NCBI GenBank assembly: GCA_001602925.1
Contig: LUZT01000004.1
Location: forward strand, 124,001 to 188,000
Length of the DNA: 64,000 nt
Origin: Chlorobiales bacterium Clorobi_01
GTDB taxonomy: Bacteria > Bacteroidota > Chlorobiia > Chlorobiales > Chlorobiaceae
Direction of reading: 5' to 3'
Shown here: positions 28,545 through 38,029 of the stretch, in pieces
Layout: each line of letters starts with the position of its first letter
Position numbering within the stretch: the first letter of the stretch is position 1
Notes under the pieces: model-generated
The model's input: only the letters and a program-made list of their open reading frames with translations
Databases searched by the model: none
What the model was told of the DNA's origin: nothing
Made by a program: the position numbers and the translations under genes

Positions 28545-30047
28545 TTATTGATATGGGGCCACCGTCACCTTGTGCTGCCGCCCGCTCAAGGTGACGGCAT
28601 AGGTGATTGGGCCGGTAATGGCGCCCTGGTGCCCTTCCGCAGGCTGGGTTTCGGAGACTCCGGTATGCGGGTCGCGGCCAAGGTTGCGTGGCCCTTCGTG
28701 GCGGGTGGCGAAAAATTTGGGCGCGATTTGCGGAAACATCGCATAGGTCAGCACATCCTCGTCAGTACCGTTGCACCCTTCGAGCGCGAGCGCTTCGGAG
28801 CGCAACTTCTGCCACTCGGGCTGGAGCAGGTCGGCGGGGCGGCAGGTGACCGGCAGCTTTCCGGCGTGCCGGTGGGCCATTTCGACCACCTCCGGGTTCT
28901 TTTCCCCCGGCCCCTTGCCGTAATATCCAAGCATGAGGTCGGCGAATTCGCCGGTCAGGACAGCGTACCGGCCCATCAGCACGTTCAGTACCGCCTGGGT
29001 GCCCACGATCTGGCTGCTCGGCGTGACGAGCGGCACGTAACCGGTATCGCGGCGCACCAGCGGAATTTCGTCGAGCACCTCCGCCATGCGGTCGCCCGCT
29101 CCCTGCTGGCGAAGCTGACTCTCCATGTTCGAGAGCATCCCGCCGGGAATCTGGCTCTTGAACAGCTCCGTCTCCACGCCAGTCACCTTCGACTGGAACT
29201 CGCTGTAGCGCTCGAGCACGTTCATGAAGTGACGCTTGACGCGCTGCACCCGCTCCATATCGACGCGGGTCGCGAACCCGGTGCCTTCGAGCATCTCGAT
29301 GAAGCTCTCCGTCGGATTGTGGCCGGGGCCGAGGCTCATCGAGCTGACGGCGGTATCGACGCAATCCACGCCCGCCTCGACCGCCTTCATGAGGCTCACG
29401 AGGGTGACGCCGGTGGTGGCGTGGACGTGCAGGTGAACGCGCAGTTCCGGGCCGCACGCCTCCTTGATGCCGCGAACCAGCTCGTAGGCCGCCTGCGGTT
29501 TGATGAGCGCCGCCATGTCCTTGATGCAGATGGAATCGACCCCCATCTCCTGCAATCGCCGCGCCTGATCGACGAACAGCGCCGTGGTGTGAATCGGGCT
29601 GACCGTGTAGGATATCGTGCCCTGCGCGTGACCGCCCGCATTTTTGACCGCCCGCACCGAGGTTTCTATGTTGCGCAAGTCATTCAGCGCGTCGAAGATA
29701 CGAAAGACGCCGATGCCGTTCTCGGCGGATTTCTGGCAGAAGCGCTCGACCACCTCGTCCTGGTAGTGACGGTAGCCCAGCAGGTTCTGGCCGCGCAGGA
29801 GCATCTGCAACGGGGTTTTCGGCATGAGTTTCTTGAAGGTGCGCAGCCGCTCCCAAGGGTCTTCGTTCAGGTAGCGGATGCAGGCGTCGTAGGTCGCTCC
29901 GCCCCAGCACTCGATCGACCAGTAGCCCGCCTCGTCGAGGTCGGCGCAGGCTCCGGTCATGTCGTCGATGCCAAGCCTCGTCGCAATGAGGCTCTGATGG
30001 GCGTCGCGCAGGGCAAGCTCGGTAATATCAATGATTCTTGATTCCAT
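28545..30047 (-). CDS. pyruvate/oxaloacetate carboxyltransferase (5S/OadA-like)
   Basis: A 500-residue TIM-barrel carboxyltransferase exchanging CO2 between biotin and pyruvate/oxaloacetate. ITELALRDAHQSLIATRLG near the N-terminus and LHVHATTGVTLVSLMKAVEAG with the metal-binding His pair are family marks, as is the LMLGYYGKGPGEKNPEV region. Unlike full OadA there is no C-terminal biotin domain; that function sits in the separate 132-residue protein, exactly as in the 5S subunit of transcarboxylase (about 500 residues). First gene of the four-gene operon. Confidence 0.92.
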   Translation of the reverse strand: MESRIIDITELALRDAHQSLIATRLGIDDMTGACADLDEAGYWSIECWGGATYDACIRYLNEDPWERLRTFKKLMPKTPLQMLLRGQNLLGYRHYQDEVVERFCQKSAENGIGVFRIFDALNDLRNIETSVRAVKNAGGHAQGTISYTVSPIHTTALFVDQARRLQEMGVDSICIKDMAALIKPQAAYELVRGIKEACGPELRVHLHVHATTGVTLVSLMKAVEAGVDCVDTAVSSMSLGPGHNPTESFIEMLEGTGFATRVDMERVQRVKRHFMNVLERYSEFQSKVTGVETELFKSQIPGGMLSNMESQLRQQGAGDRMAEVLDEIPLVRRDTGYVPLVTPSSQIVGTQAVLNVLMGRYAVLTGEFADLMLGYYGKGPGEKNPEVVEMAHRHAGKLPVTCRPADLLQPEWQKLRSEALALEGCNGTDEDVLTYAMFPQIAPKFFATRHEGPRNLGRDPHTGVSETQPAEGHQGAITGPITYAVTLSGRQHKVTVAPYQ

Positions 30048-30619
30048 GAATGGTTGTCAGGTGAATTAGAAGTTCCGTATGGCATGACTCCGGCGAACCG
30101 AAAATGGTTCCCGACCGGAAGTAGAGGGATGTAAAGCAGGATCGAAAAAGCATTGCGTTCATCAATTGTTTGCCGGAGCTTCTGGCAGGCCATGCCTGCC
30201 GCGTGGTAAAATTCCGCCAAAACATCAATTTTTTACTGCGGGCGAATATAGTAAAATATGCCTATTCCTTGTGACATAATTGTGAATCTATCAGAAAATC
30301 CATTTTTCAGGCTGGATGCGAGTCGATTTGGAGCTTCAGGTTGGCGACCGGTGACGGGAGAGGCGTTGAGACAACACTGGTTTCAAGACGCAAAATGGGG
30401 TGTCCGAACATCTTTGGTCTGTGGTGAGCAGGTAGTGTTTGTCGGAAAGATGCACGAACTGCTTTTCTGAAACTGGAAGAGCTGGATGAACAGGCGGCGG
30501 GGTTCTTCATTCGAGGGGTCTGATGACAATGGTCAATTTTTCAGTCGTGTGTCATTGCGAGGAGCACAGCGACGTGCTAATCCATATAAGAGGTTGAAAT
30601 AAAAACTTCTGAAGTGAAG
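30048..30619. other. 572-nt intergenic region with possible decayed coding sequence
   Basis: An in-frame stretch at 30436-30525 on the plus strand reads AGSVCRKDARTAFLKLEELD then EQAAGFFIRGV and a stop, which looks coding-like but has no start; a TGA precedes it. A competing frame at 30258-30470 (70 residues) resembles nothing I know. At 30549-30575 the phrase GTCATTGCGAGGAGCACAGC resembles a dispersed intergenic repeat, with a weaker echo at 24243-24270. No intact gene is supported. Confidence 0.4.
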
Positions 30620-31213
30620 TCAAGCTCTGCGGGAATACTTGATTGCCTCCTCCTCCCCGCAGCACAACCTCCCCAGCACGAACTCGCATCTCGCTTCGAC
30701 CGGCATTCTCGGCACTTCGATCAACTCGTAACCCAGCGATTCATAGACCGCGTGGATGGCGTTGTGGAGCGCGTTGGCTTCGGCGAGGGTTTGGGGGCGT
30801 TCGGCGTCGTTGACGTAGATTTCAGGCCACGGCGGAAGGATGAAGACCGTGCGTTCGTAGCGGCACCGGCGGTGAGCGTCGAGCCAGCTTTCCGGGATGT
30901 CGAGGCCGCGCTCGTGCAGGTAGCCGAAGATGTCGGGGAGGGCGCGGTCGAAGAAGCAGCGCTCGCCACACTCAGCAGCGTGGTCGTGCTGGAGGAGCAT
31001 CTCCGTGAAGGCGAGGCGGGCGAACGCTTCGAGGTCGTTCCAGGGCATCACGCCGTTCGGGCGGCGTGCTTCGCGGCGGATCAGCTCTCGCGAGACCTCC
31101 GGGTAGCAGCGGTGGCCGCGCGCTTCGAGCGCTTCGATAAGCGTACTTTTGCCGCTGCCCGGCCCGCCGGTGATGATGGAGCGGCGCGTCGTTTTCGTAT
31201 CAGTCGCGATCAT
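30620..31213 (-). CDS. AAA-family ATP-binding protein (AAA_28 type)
   Basis: A 197-residue P-loop NTPase. SIITGGPGSGKSTLIEALEARG gives Walker A near residues 12-21, followed by CYPEVSRELIRREARRPNG and FFDRALPDIFGYL, a pattern of the small ATPases called AAA_28 that include kinase-like proteins. It begins 2 nt after the cobB stop, so it is cotranscribed with cobB and btuF. No role in cobamide metabolism is known to me. A relic of a second copy lies at 26009-26110. The ATG at 31213 is used; the earlier TTG in frame overlaps cobB. Confidence 0.82.
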   Translation of the reverse strand: MIATDTKTTRRSIITGGPGSGKSTLIEALEARGHRCYPEVSRELIRREARRPNGVMPWNDLEAFARLAFTEMLLQHDHAAECGERCFFDRALPDIFGYLHERGLDIPESWLDAHRRCRYERTVFILPPWPEIYVNDAERPQTLAEANALHNAIHAVYESLGYELIEVPRMPVEARCEFVLGRLCCGEEEAIKYSRRA

Positions 31214-31215
31214 CG

Positions 31216-32598
31216 TTACCTCAGCGCCGGGAACCAATTAGCGAGGCAGTCGTGCTCGCCCCAGTAGAGGTGAAGGTACGAGGCGATGGTGTTGCCGACG
31301 CGGAAAAGTTTTGTCCCGACCTGTTGGTCGCGGGCGTTGCGGATTTCGGCGATGGTGTCGATTTCGCCCTGCCGCGAGATGCGCGAGTAGTGGAACTCGT
31401 GGCCTCGAAGTTCGATGCTCTTCGCGTCCGCCGGATACACCTTGCGGTAGCCGAGGGTGAGGCGGGCCTCCTGCATGGTGGTGTCGAGGTCGAGTACGCC
31501 GCACATCGGGTGTGTTGCACCATCCGCAAGGGTGAGCGTCTGGCCGAGGTACATCAGGCCGCCGCACTCGCCCCAGGTTGCGCCTCCGTTGCGGCACCAT
31601 TCGGCGATGGCTTTGCGCATCGTTTCGTTCGCCGCCAGCGCTTCGGCGTGCAACTCCGGGTAGCCTCCGGCGAGATAGACGAGGTCGGCCTTGGGCAGCT
31701 CGCGGTCGTGCAGCGGGCTGAAAAAGCGCACTTCGCCGTACCGCTTTAGCGTTTCGATGTTGTCGTGGTAGATGAAGTTGAACGCTTCGTCCCGTGCCAC
31801 GGCGATCACCTTGTCCAGCTTTTTCGCCACTGGTTGTGCTTGTTCGACTTCAGGCAGTTCGATCCGCGCCACGTCGAGCAGCCGGTCGATATTCACCGTT
31901 TTTTCGATGTGCCCGGCCATCGCGTCGATGAGCTTTTCGCGGTCGTACTCCGCCGAGGTGTTGAGGCCGAGGTGGCGCTCGCTGATCGTAATGTCGCTGT
32001 TGCGTGGCAGATAGCCGAGCGGCTCGATGCCCACGTCCTTCGCGGCGGCTTCGAGGTAGCTGTAGTGCGACGCACTGCCGACGCGGTTGAAGATCACGCC
32101 CGCAATTTTCACCGACGGGTCGAAGTGCTTGAAGCCGTACAGAATCGGCGCGGCGGAGTAGGCCATCTTCGAGCCGTCGATCACCATGATGACCGGCAAG
32201 CCAAGCAGCGCGGCGATCTCGGCGCTGCTGCCGTCCGATTTTTCGGCCCCGTCGAACAGCCCCATCACCCCCTCGATCACCGAAATATCCGCCGATGCCG
32301 CGTTGCGTGCGAAGAGCGAGCGCACGTGCTCTTTCGAGGCCATGAAGGTGTCGAGGTTGAGGCCCGGTCGCGCTGTTTCTCCCGTCGAGGCGGCCATCGC
32401 GTGGAGCATCGTGTCGAGGTAGTCCGGCCCGCACTTGAAGGGCTGCACGGCCATACCGCGCCGCGCGAAGAGGCGCAACAGACCGAGGGTGATCGTTGTT
32501 TTGCCGGAGCCGCTCGACGGCGCGGCGACGAGGAATCCCCGGCTCTTGCGGGTATTGGCCGTCGCGTTCCTCTTGGTCGGTGCAGCGTTACTGTTCAT
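31216..32598 (-). CDS. cobB: cobyrinate a,c-diamide synthase
   Basis: Also called CbiA: the ATP- and glutamine-dependent enzyme amidating the a and c side chains of cobyrinate. The 460 residues show the N-terminal dethiobiotin-synthetase-like ATP site ([21 protein letters not shown]), the [11 protein letters not shown] segment, and a C-terminal glutamine amidotransferase domain with the catalytic cysteine in [12 protein letters not shown]. The start overlaps the btuF stop by 11 nt. The corrin-ring genes upstream in the pathway are not in this window. Confidence 0.95.
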   Translation of the reverse strand: MNSNAAPTKRNATANTRKSRGFLVAAPSSGSGKTTITLGLLRLFARRGMAVQPFKCGPDYLDTMLHAMAASTGETARPGLNLDTFMASKEHVRSLFARNAASADISVIEGVMGLFDGAEKSDGSSAEIAALLGLPVIMVIDGSKMAYSAAPILYGFKHFDPSVKIAGVIFNRVGSASHYSYLEAAAKDVGIEPLGYLPRNSDITISERHLGLNTSAEYDREKLIDAMAGHIEKTVNIDRLLDVARIELPEVEQAQPVAKKLDKVIAVARDEAFNFIYHDNIETLKRYGEVRFFSPLHDRELPKADLVYLAGGYPELHAEALAANETMRKAIAEWCRNGGATWGECGGLMYLGQTLTLADGATHPMCGVLDLDTTMQEARLTLGYRKVYPADAKSIELRGHEFHYSRISRQGEIDTIAEIRNARDQQVGTKLFRVGNTIASYLHLYWGEHDCLANWFPALR

Positions 32599-33484
32599 TG
32601 CTCTCGATCAGCTTTTTCATTCCGGCGATGCCTTCGAGGATGCGCGGGCCGGGGCGCAGGTAGAGGCGGTTGTCGAAGTTGTCGTACACCCGGTTGTTGC
32701 GCACGGCGCTGATGCCCTGCCAGCCGGGGCGCTTTTTCACATTGCCGGCTGCCGGGGTCTGGTTTGCCATGTACATGCAGGCGATCACGTCGGGATTTTC
32801 GCGGATGACCCACTCGGGCGAGACCTCGAAATACTCCTTCTCGACCGCGTCGCCAATGTTGCGGCCACCGGCAAGCGCGATCAGTTGCGACACGAAACTG
32901 TTGCGCCCGCCTGTCCAGAGAGGATCGTTCCAGATTTCAAGGTAGATGCGCGTTTTGTGCTGCTTCGCGTCAGCCTCTTTTCGATACTTCGCCAGTCCTT
33001 GCTCGATCACCGTCGCGAGGCTGTCCGCCTGCCGTGTGTGGCCGGTGAGTGTGCCGAGCTTGCGGAGCGCGGCGGGCAGTTCTTCGGGATCCTGACAGCG
33101 GATGTGCTCGCGGCGGATATGCATCTCTTCCATTTTTTTCGCCGTCTGATCGTCGTCCAGATCGACGTCCAGCACGAGGTCAGGATTCATCGAAGCGAGC
33201 ACTTCAAGCGATGGGCGTCCGAAGGAGCCGACCACCGGTACTTTTTCGGCTTCGGCGGGCCAGTCGCACGCGCTGGTTCTGCCGACAAGTTGCGGCCCCG
33301 CGCCGATGGCGTAAAGCATCTCGGTCAGGCTCGGCGCAAGGCTGACAATGCGCTGCGGCGCTTGCGATTTCGTCGTCTCTGTTTTGTCGGAAGCCTGCGG
33401 TTCCGAACACCCCGCCAGCGTTTGCAGGCAGAGGGCGAGAAGGATGAAAAGGGGAGTCAGGTTACTTTTCGAGCGAGCGGGCAT
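32588..33484 (-). CDS. btuF: cobalamin ABC transporter substrate-binding lipoprotein, BtuF-like
   Basis: Periplasmic corrinoid-binding protein expected to serve the BtuC and BtuD homologues at 44809-47131. The chosen ATG gives a 298-residue precursor with a lipoprotein signal peptide ([18 protein letters not shown]; lipid-modified Cys near residue 26). The mature domain has [26 protein letters not shown], the usual TroA/BtuF opening. The gene overlaps NUDIX and cobB on either side. Other metallo-chelate ligands are possible, but the cobamide context is strong. Confidence 0.88.
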   Translation of the reverse strand: MPARSKSNLTPLFILLALCLQTLAGCSEPQASDKTETTKSQAPQRIVSLAPSLTEMLYAIGAGPQLVGRTSACDWPAEAEKVPVVGSFGRPSLEVLASMNPDLVLDVDLDDDQTAKKMEEMHIRREHIRCQDPEELPAALRKLGTLTGHTRQADSLATVIEQGLAKYRKEADAKQHKTRIYLEIWNDPLWTGGRNSFVSQLIALAGGRNIGDAVEKEYFEVSPEWVIRENPDVIACMYMANQTPAAGNVKKRPGWQGISAVRNNRVYDNFDNRLYLRPGPRILEGIAGMKKLIESNEQ

Positions 33485-33872
33485 ATTGTTTGAGAACAAG
33501 GTTATGGGTGAAAGCGAGTTGCATCGAAAGCGCTTCGTCGAGCGAAAACCACGCCATGTCGGCGACCTCCTCAGGCTGCGACTGCAACGCGCCCGATCCG
33601 GTTCCGGCAAACACCAGCGCCACGGCGTGGAAGTTGTGTTCCGGAAAAATCTCCTCGAACCAGCCGACGAACGTTTCCGGCGCGAAGTCGAGGTTCGTCT
33701 CCTCCTTCACTTCGCGAACGACGGCCTTTTCGACAGATTCGTAATCATCGATATGCCCGCCGGGAAGGCACCAATGAGCCTTGAACGGATTGACGTTCCG
33801 CCTGGTGAGCAGGATGGTCGAGCGCTCGCCTTCCGAGGGATGGATGATGGCTCCGACGGTCGCTTTCGGCAT
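33462..33872 (-). CDS. NUDIX hydrolase
   Basis: A 136-residue pyrophosphohydrolase. The NUDIX box is [20 protein letters not shown] followed by TNL, matching Gx5Ex7REUxEExxU with Asn in place of the last Gly. WCLPGGH precedes it. Substrate is unknown (nucleotide or sugar-nucleotide diphosphates are typical). ATG at 33872 is chosen; a GTG 33 nt earlier is possible. It overlaps btuF by 23 nt, so it is probably the first gene of the btuF-cobB-AAA transcript. Confidence 0.88.
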   Translation of the reverse strand: MPKATVGAIIHPSEGERSTILLTRRNVNPFKAHWCLPGGHIDDYESVEKAVVREVKEETNLDFAPETFVGWFEEIFPEHNFHAVALVFAGTGSGALQSQPEEVADMAWFSLDEALSMQLAFTHNLVLKQYARSLEK

Positions 33873-34117
33873 GGGCGGGGGAGTTGAAGCTTTGGATGCA
33901 CACACGAAAAATCACCCGCAAGATAGTGCAGAGGGTTTTTCAGGACAAGCGATTTTCGAGCGTGTGGTGGAGTAAAGATTTTGTGGAGAGGAGAATGGTG
34001 AAAATTTGCAAAGGCGGGATGATAGGTGCTGGATATATCTTGATTATCTGCTTTTATAATAGGGGCTTAGTTTGCATTTTTTTGGCTGTCACATGGTCCG
34101 AAATGTTAGGTTTGCAT

Positions 34118-34822
34118 TCATCGCGTGGCGCCCCAAGTAGAATCGTGGTTGATGTGCGCGATGATACCTGGAACCCATTGTTCAAACTTCGCGGGATCAC
34201 GGACAACTTTGACTCGGCCAGAAACAGAGTATGTTTCTTCTGTTGTTAGTTGAACTCTTGCCTTGACCTTAATGTGGTCGTCAGAGATTCTTGGTGTCCA
34301 ATTGCCTCCCGAAAAGCAAACGAAGAGCAGGAAGCCTGACGAGAGTTCTTTTGGCTCGACACTTCCCGTTAGCGTGAGAAAGTGAAAGTCGTCTTGGAAG
34401 TTTGAGAACCAGCTTGGAAGCATCTTCTCTCCGCTTCCTGTTTGGAGCCGAGGACGACTTGGCAACGATAACGCGACAAGTTCCGGCTTCCATGCTCGCC
34501 ATGCCTTCCGGCGCAGCACTGCGAGGGAGAAATGCCTTACAACAATTCTTTCAGAGGTGAGGTTCAAAAGGCCAACCTCTACAAGGAAGGTGGCTCGTAC
34601 AACGTTTTTGTACCCCTGAAATTCAGCGAACTCCTCAACAAGACAGCGGCTGGCTGACTCATCAATGGTCGCGCGGGGAGTGCGGAGCTTACTGTGAATA
34701 AAGCGAAATAGGCCAGTCCCCCATGCCACAAGCAGTAAGATCAACCATTTCAGAATGTCCACAGTTTTTCCGTGGGCCTCTATCCAGTCAGTTATTGCAG
34801 AGATATCAGGGAGTGCTGCCAT
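34118..34822 (-). CDS. hypothetical membrane-anchored protein
   Basis: A 234-residue protein not recognised. One membrane helix is clear (ILKWLILLLVAWGTGLFRFI, about residues 24-43); the rest looks like a beta-rich soluble domain (for example LVEVGLLNLTSERIVVRHFSLAVLR and HIKVKARVQLTTEETYSVSGRVKV). Composition is less GC-rich than the neighbouring cobalamin genes. It is monocistronic, flanked by gene-free stretches on both sides, which suggests an accessory gene. Confidence 0.6.
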   Translation of the reverse strand: MAALPDISAITDWIEAHGKTVDILKWLILLLVAWGTGLFRFIHSKLRTPRATIDESASRCLVEEFAEFQGYKNVVRATFLVEVGLLNLTSERIVVRHFSLAVLRRKAWRAWKPELVALSLPSRPRLQTGSGEKMLPSWFSNFQDDFHFLTLTGSVEPKELSSGFLLFVCFSGGNWTPRISDDHIKVKARVQLTTEETYSVSGRVKVVRDPAKFEQWVPGIIAHINHDSTWGATR

Positions 34823-35175
34823 ATTCTTCTTACGGACCTAACAGTGTTTAATATGGTTTCCGTATAACACTCTTAACTTTCGATATGTGAGGTTGTTTTA
34901 TTCTGATTAGCATAAAACCCCCCTTGTTTACATCCTATGCGAATTCTTGCGGAACCCATTCTCAATCAATAAACAAGTAAATCATAAGCAAAATCCTGCA
35001 TATCACCGCAACCAAATCCTCATGCGGAGCGTGAGCATTCAGGCCACCACCCATTTTTCATCACTGCCAAAAATCACATGGCAACCTCCCTTGTGGGATA
35101 CTTTTACCGCCCCACGTCGTTACAAAAAAAGAGCCGGTCAGTACCGGTGAACGAAACTGAGATGTAACGAACTGA
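34823..35175. other. 353-nt intergenic region
   Basis: AT-richer spacer between the hypothetical membrane protein and the SRPBCC gene, divergently transcribed, so both promoters should be here. I see no hairpin terminator, RNA gene or clear promoter boxes. Confidence 0.35.
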
Positions 35176-35640
35176 ATGAATCTGCATACAAAAACCTGGG
35201 TACAGCGGTTGCCTGTGCCGATAGAAGAAGCGTGGGACTTTTTCTCACAACCGGGTAATCTTGCCCGAATCACTCCGCCCGAAATGATGCTGAAGGCCGA
35301 GGGCGGCAATGCGGGGACGGCAATCTATGAAGGCATGAAGCTGAACTTCGTGCTCTATCCCTTCATGATGATTCCCGTGCGGTGGACGACCGAAATCAAG
35401 AAGGTCTCGAAACCGGACTTTTTCGAAGACTGGCAGCTTTCGGGGCCTTACGAGCAGTGGCATCACCGCCACCTCTTCCGCGAAATCGAGGGCGGCACGG
35501 AGATGACCGACATTGTTGAGTACGCGCTGCCGTTCGACCTTTTCGGCGAAGTGGTCGAGGCGCTGATCGTGGGGCGGCGGCTTGACGAGGTGTTCGAGTA
35601 CCGGCGGTGCAGGGTTGCTGAAATTCTGGGGACTTTATGA
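35176..35640 (+). CDS. SRPBCC-fold ligand-binding protein
   Basis: A 154-residue protein of the START/SRPBCC class: LPVPIEEAWDFFSQPGNLARITPPEMM near the start is the usual polyketide-cyclase/CoxG-like opening, and GTEMTDIVEYALPFDLFGEVVEALIVGRRLDEVFEYR is the C-terminal helix. These proteins hold a hydrophobic ligand in a deep cavity; the ligand cannot be guessed. Followed by a repeat element and then the phosphate transporter gene. Confidence 0.85.
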   Translation: MNLHTKTWVQRLPVPIEEAWDFFSQPGNLARITPPEMMLKAEGGNAGTAIYEGMKLNFVLYPFMMIPVRWTTEIKKVSKPDFFEDWQLSGPYEQWHHRHLFREIEGGTEMTDIVEYALPFDLFGEVVEALIVGRRLDEVFEYRRCRVAEILGTL

Positions 35641-35680
35641 GATGTGAACACTGCATCTGGATTGTTGTCGGAATCGGAAA

Positions 35681-35793
35681 GAAGAGGTTGGGCTGAAGCC
35701 CGGAGTTACTTTTGGGGAATGGCTGCCCCCGGCTTGAAAGCCGGGGCAACATGAATACAAGAGGTCTGAATGTCCGTTGGGCTGAAGTCCACC
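35681..35793. repeat. two-hairpin dispersed repeat, copy 1
   Basis: Starts AAGAAGAGGTTGGGCTGAAGCCC, with a first palindrome GGGCTGAAGCCC (35690-35701), then about 25 nt, then CCCCGGCTTGAAAGCCGGGG (35727-35746). A partial third unit, TTGGGCTGAAGTCCAC, is at 35778-35793. The same layout recurs at 56251-56320. Likely a REP-like mobile or RNA-structured intergenic element. Confidence 0.7.
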
Positions 35794-35839
35794 TGAATGT
35801 AAGATCGAATTTCCGGAGTTCTGAGAAAACTGAACGTTC

Positions 35840-37522
35840 ATGGAGAGCATGGAGTCGCAATCCGTACTATCGAATTTCCTGCTGTTCGCGGGTGGCCTGG
35901 CGGTGTTCCTGCTCGGTATGAGGGTGCTCAGCGCGGGACTCCGGAAGGCTTCGAGCGGACGGGTCGCGCACCTGCTCTCCACAATTACCGGCAACCCGGT
36001 GTCGGCGCTGCTCTCCGGCGCGGCGGCTACCGTGGCCGTGCAGTCGAGCAGCATGGTGATGCTCACCCTGATCGGGCTGGTGCAGTCGCAGATTCTCACC
36101 TTTTCGCAGTCGCTTGGCGTGGTGCTCGGCGCGGAGATCGGCACCACCACGATGGCGCAGCTCATCGCCTTTTCGCCGGGCGAGTTCGGATTGCCGCTTT
36201 TCGCCATCGGCTTTTTCCTGTCGCTCATCCGGCGGCAGCGAGCCGTGGCGCTTTTCGGCGAGGCGATCTCCGGCCTCGGTTTGCTCTTTTTTGGCCTCAA
36301 GCTCATGGGCATGGCGGTTGAACCGCTGCAATCGAGCCCGCAGTTTCTCTCCATTCTGACCACGCTCGAAAATCCCCTGCTTTGCGTGCTGGCCGGTGCG
36401 GTCATGACGGCGATTATCCAGAGCAGCGGGGCGTTCATCGCCATTCTCATCACGATGGCGCAGCAGGGTGTGCTGACCCTCGAAGTGGCCGTGCCGCTGA
36501 TGTTCGGGGCCAACATCGGCACCTGCATCACGGCGGCCATTGGCAGCGCCGGAAGCGTTCGCCCCGCCCGGCGGGTCTTTCTTGCGCAGCTCATGTTCAA
36601 CGTCACCTACGTCATCGTCTTTCTCATTTTTCTGCCGCCCTGGCTCGACCTGATCCGCGCCATTTCGCCTTCCGATGCCGCCGGAGGGCTGGCGAGGCAG
36701 ATCGCCAATGCCCACACCTTCTCCAACCTTTTCATGGCGTTGCTGTTTCTGCCGTTCCTGCCGCAGTTCGGGCGGATGCTCGTCAGGATTCTGCCCGACG
36801 ATCCCGATGAGATGGGGCGGATTCCGGCGGTGTGGCATCTGCGCGACTCGGCACTGGCCACTCCCGAGGTGGCGGTTGGGCTGGCAAGGCAGGAGATTTC
36901 GCGCATGAACAAGATTCTCGGACGGATGGCAAGCGCGCTGCCCGTGCCATTCATTGGTGGCGGGAATGGTCACGACATCATCTACAAGCGGCTTGAGGTG
37001 AGCGAGGGGCTGATGATGCGCGAGGAGAAGCTCGATTTTCTGGAGCAGAAGGTTACTGCGTACCTGATCCGCGTCATGCAGGAGGCCGTCGGCGAGCCGC
37101 TGATCCGGGAGGCGGCGGTGCTTATGGCGCTGGCCAAGGAGATCGAGTCGGCAGGCGATGTGGTCGAAACCCTCTTGGCCGACTTTCCGTCGGGAAAGCT
37201 CAATGGCGGCTTGACCGCAGAGGGAAAGGCGGAGATCGAGCGGCTGCACGAACAGGTGTGCCGCGAGATCGCGGCCATGAACTTGGCCATCGAGGAGATG
37301 AGTCCCCGCAGGGCCTCGGCGGTGATCGAAGAGGGCAAGGCGTTCGACCGCGTCTTTTTCGAACTCGGATTCTCGCACATGCGGCGCATCAAGAGCCGTT
37401 CCGAATCGGAGCGCACGCACGACCTGCACATGGAGCTGCTCCGGGCGCTCGACGTGCTGCATCATCAGGCCATGTCGATGGCACGCACCATCGTTGGCAT
37501 GGCTGCCGACCGCAATGCGTGA
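35840..37522 (+). CDS. Na+/phosphate cotransporter family protein with PhoU-like domain
   Basis: A 560-residue inner-membrane protein of the PNaS family. The membrane part (about 10-310) contains two inverted repeats with glutamine-serine motifs (VAVQSSSMVMLTLIGLV and AIIQSSGAFIAILITMAQQG) that form the substrate site. The C-terminal part (about 345-555) is a helical PhoU-like domain. Predicted to import phosphate with sodium, though some homologues mainly export or regulate. The first ATG (MESMESQSV) is used; a second ATG is three codons on. Confidence 0.9.
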   Translation: MESMESQSVLSNFLLFAGGLAVFLLGMRVLSAGLRKASSGRVAHLLSTITGNPVSALLSGAAATVAVQSSSMVMLTLIGLVQSQILTFSQSLGVVLGAEIGTTTMAQLIAFSPGEFGLPLFAIGFFLSLIRRQRAVALFGEAISGLGLLFFGLKLMGMAVEPLQSSPQFLSILTTLENPLLCVLAGAVMTAIIQSSGAFIAILITMAQQGVLTLEVAVPLMFGANIGTCITAAIGSAGSVRPARRVFLAQLMFNVTYVIVFLIFLPPWLDLIRAISPSDAAGGLARQIANAHTFSNLFMALLFLPFLPQFGRMLVRILPDDPDEMGRIPAVWHLRDSALATPEVAVGLARQEISRMNKILGRMASALPVPFIGGGNGHDIIYKRLEVSEGLMMREEKLDFLEQKVTAYLIRVMQEAVGEPLIREAAVLMALAKEIESAGDVVETLLADFPSGKLNGGLTAEGKAEIERLHEQVCREIAAMNLAIEEMSPRRASAVIEEGKAFDRVFFELGFSHMRRIKSRSESERTHDLHMELLRALDVLHHQAMSMARTIVGMAADRNA

Positions 37523-37587
37523 GTCGCTTGTAATTGCGATGGAAAATCGTAAATTGCGCCCGCAAAGAAGATGTTCTTTCACATGAT

Positions 37588-37795
37588 TAGCTGGTGCCGG
37601 TTTTAAAGCCGGAGAATAGGGAAGTACGTGAGATTCGTACACTGTACCCGCAACTGTACAACGGAAAACTGCCGCTGGCAGGCATGGCCACATGCCCCAA
37701 AGCCGCAGCCGGTGCACGTCACTGCCAGGCTCCTCCACGGAGCGGGCGGGAAGGCTGCATCGATTCAAGCCGTAAAGTCAGGAGACCTGCCAGTT
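37588..37795 (+). promoter_or_regulatory. cobalamin (B12) riboswitch
   Basis: About 200 nt upstream of the TonB-dependent receptor. Landmarks in order are GCCGG..CCGG with GAGAATAGGGAA (37612-37623), the paired central arms, GCCGCAGCCGG, and the diagnostic 3' B12 box AGTCAGGAGACCTGCC (37777-37792). Adenosylcobalamin or related cobamides binding here normally shuts off expression. It probably controls the whole operon from the receptor through cobS. Confidence 0.92.
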
Positions 37796-38029
37796 ACTCT
37801 TTGCTCGGTAACAAGACTACGGGTTAATAGTCAGGCAAAGCGCTTCCGGTACCACCGACTGCACAGCACTGTTTTTCAATGCACCTTCTCTTTTACGTCA
37901 AAGGCATGACGCCGCATTGACGCATTTCAGCATTGCCGAACCACAGAGCTGTTTCGACGGGAACCGGGCCAGTCCTTTTCCTCAACCCCTGTCTGTTGAT
38001 ATATCAATCAATTCAACACAGGAAAACAG
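37796..38029 (+). promoter_or_regulatory. leader between riboswitch and receptor gene
   Basis: A 234-nt leader that should hold the riboswitch expression platform. I do not see a strong hairpin followed by a T-run, so control may act on translation. A CAGGAAAACAG sequence just before the ATG is a weak ribosome-binding site. Confidence 0.4.

Noticed and set aside
30258-30470. A 70-codon plus-strand frame in the spacer after the carboxylase operon
   Set aside because: No ribosome-binding site or known motif, and another frame in the same stretch looks more coding-like.
33884-34249. 121-codon plus-strand frame between NUDIX and the membrane protein
   Set aside because: Overlaps the 3' end of a better-supported minus-strand gene and reads as low-complexity sequence.
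35867-37768. Minus-strand open frame of 633 codons opposite the phosphate transporter
   Set aside because: His/Arg/Gln-rich antisense shadow; the plus strand shows clear membrane helices and QSSS motifs, and the frame runs into the riboswitch region.
37588-37795. Short open frames at 37594-37909 over the riboswitch
   Set aside because: The sequence follows B12 riboswitch landmarks; coding there would be coincidental.
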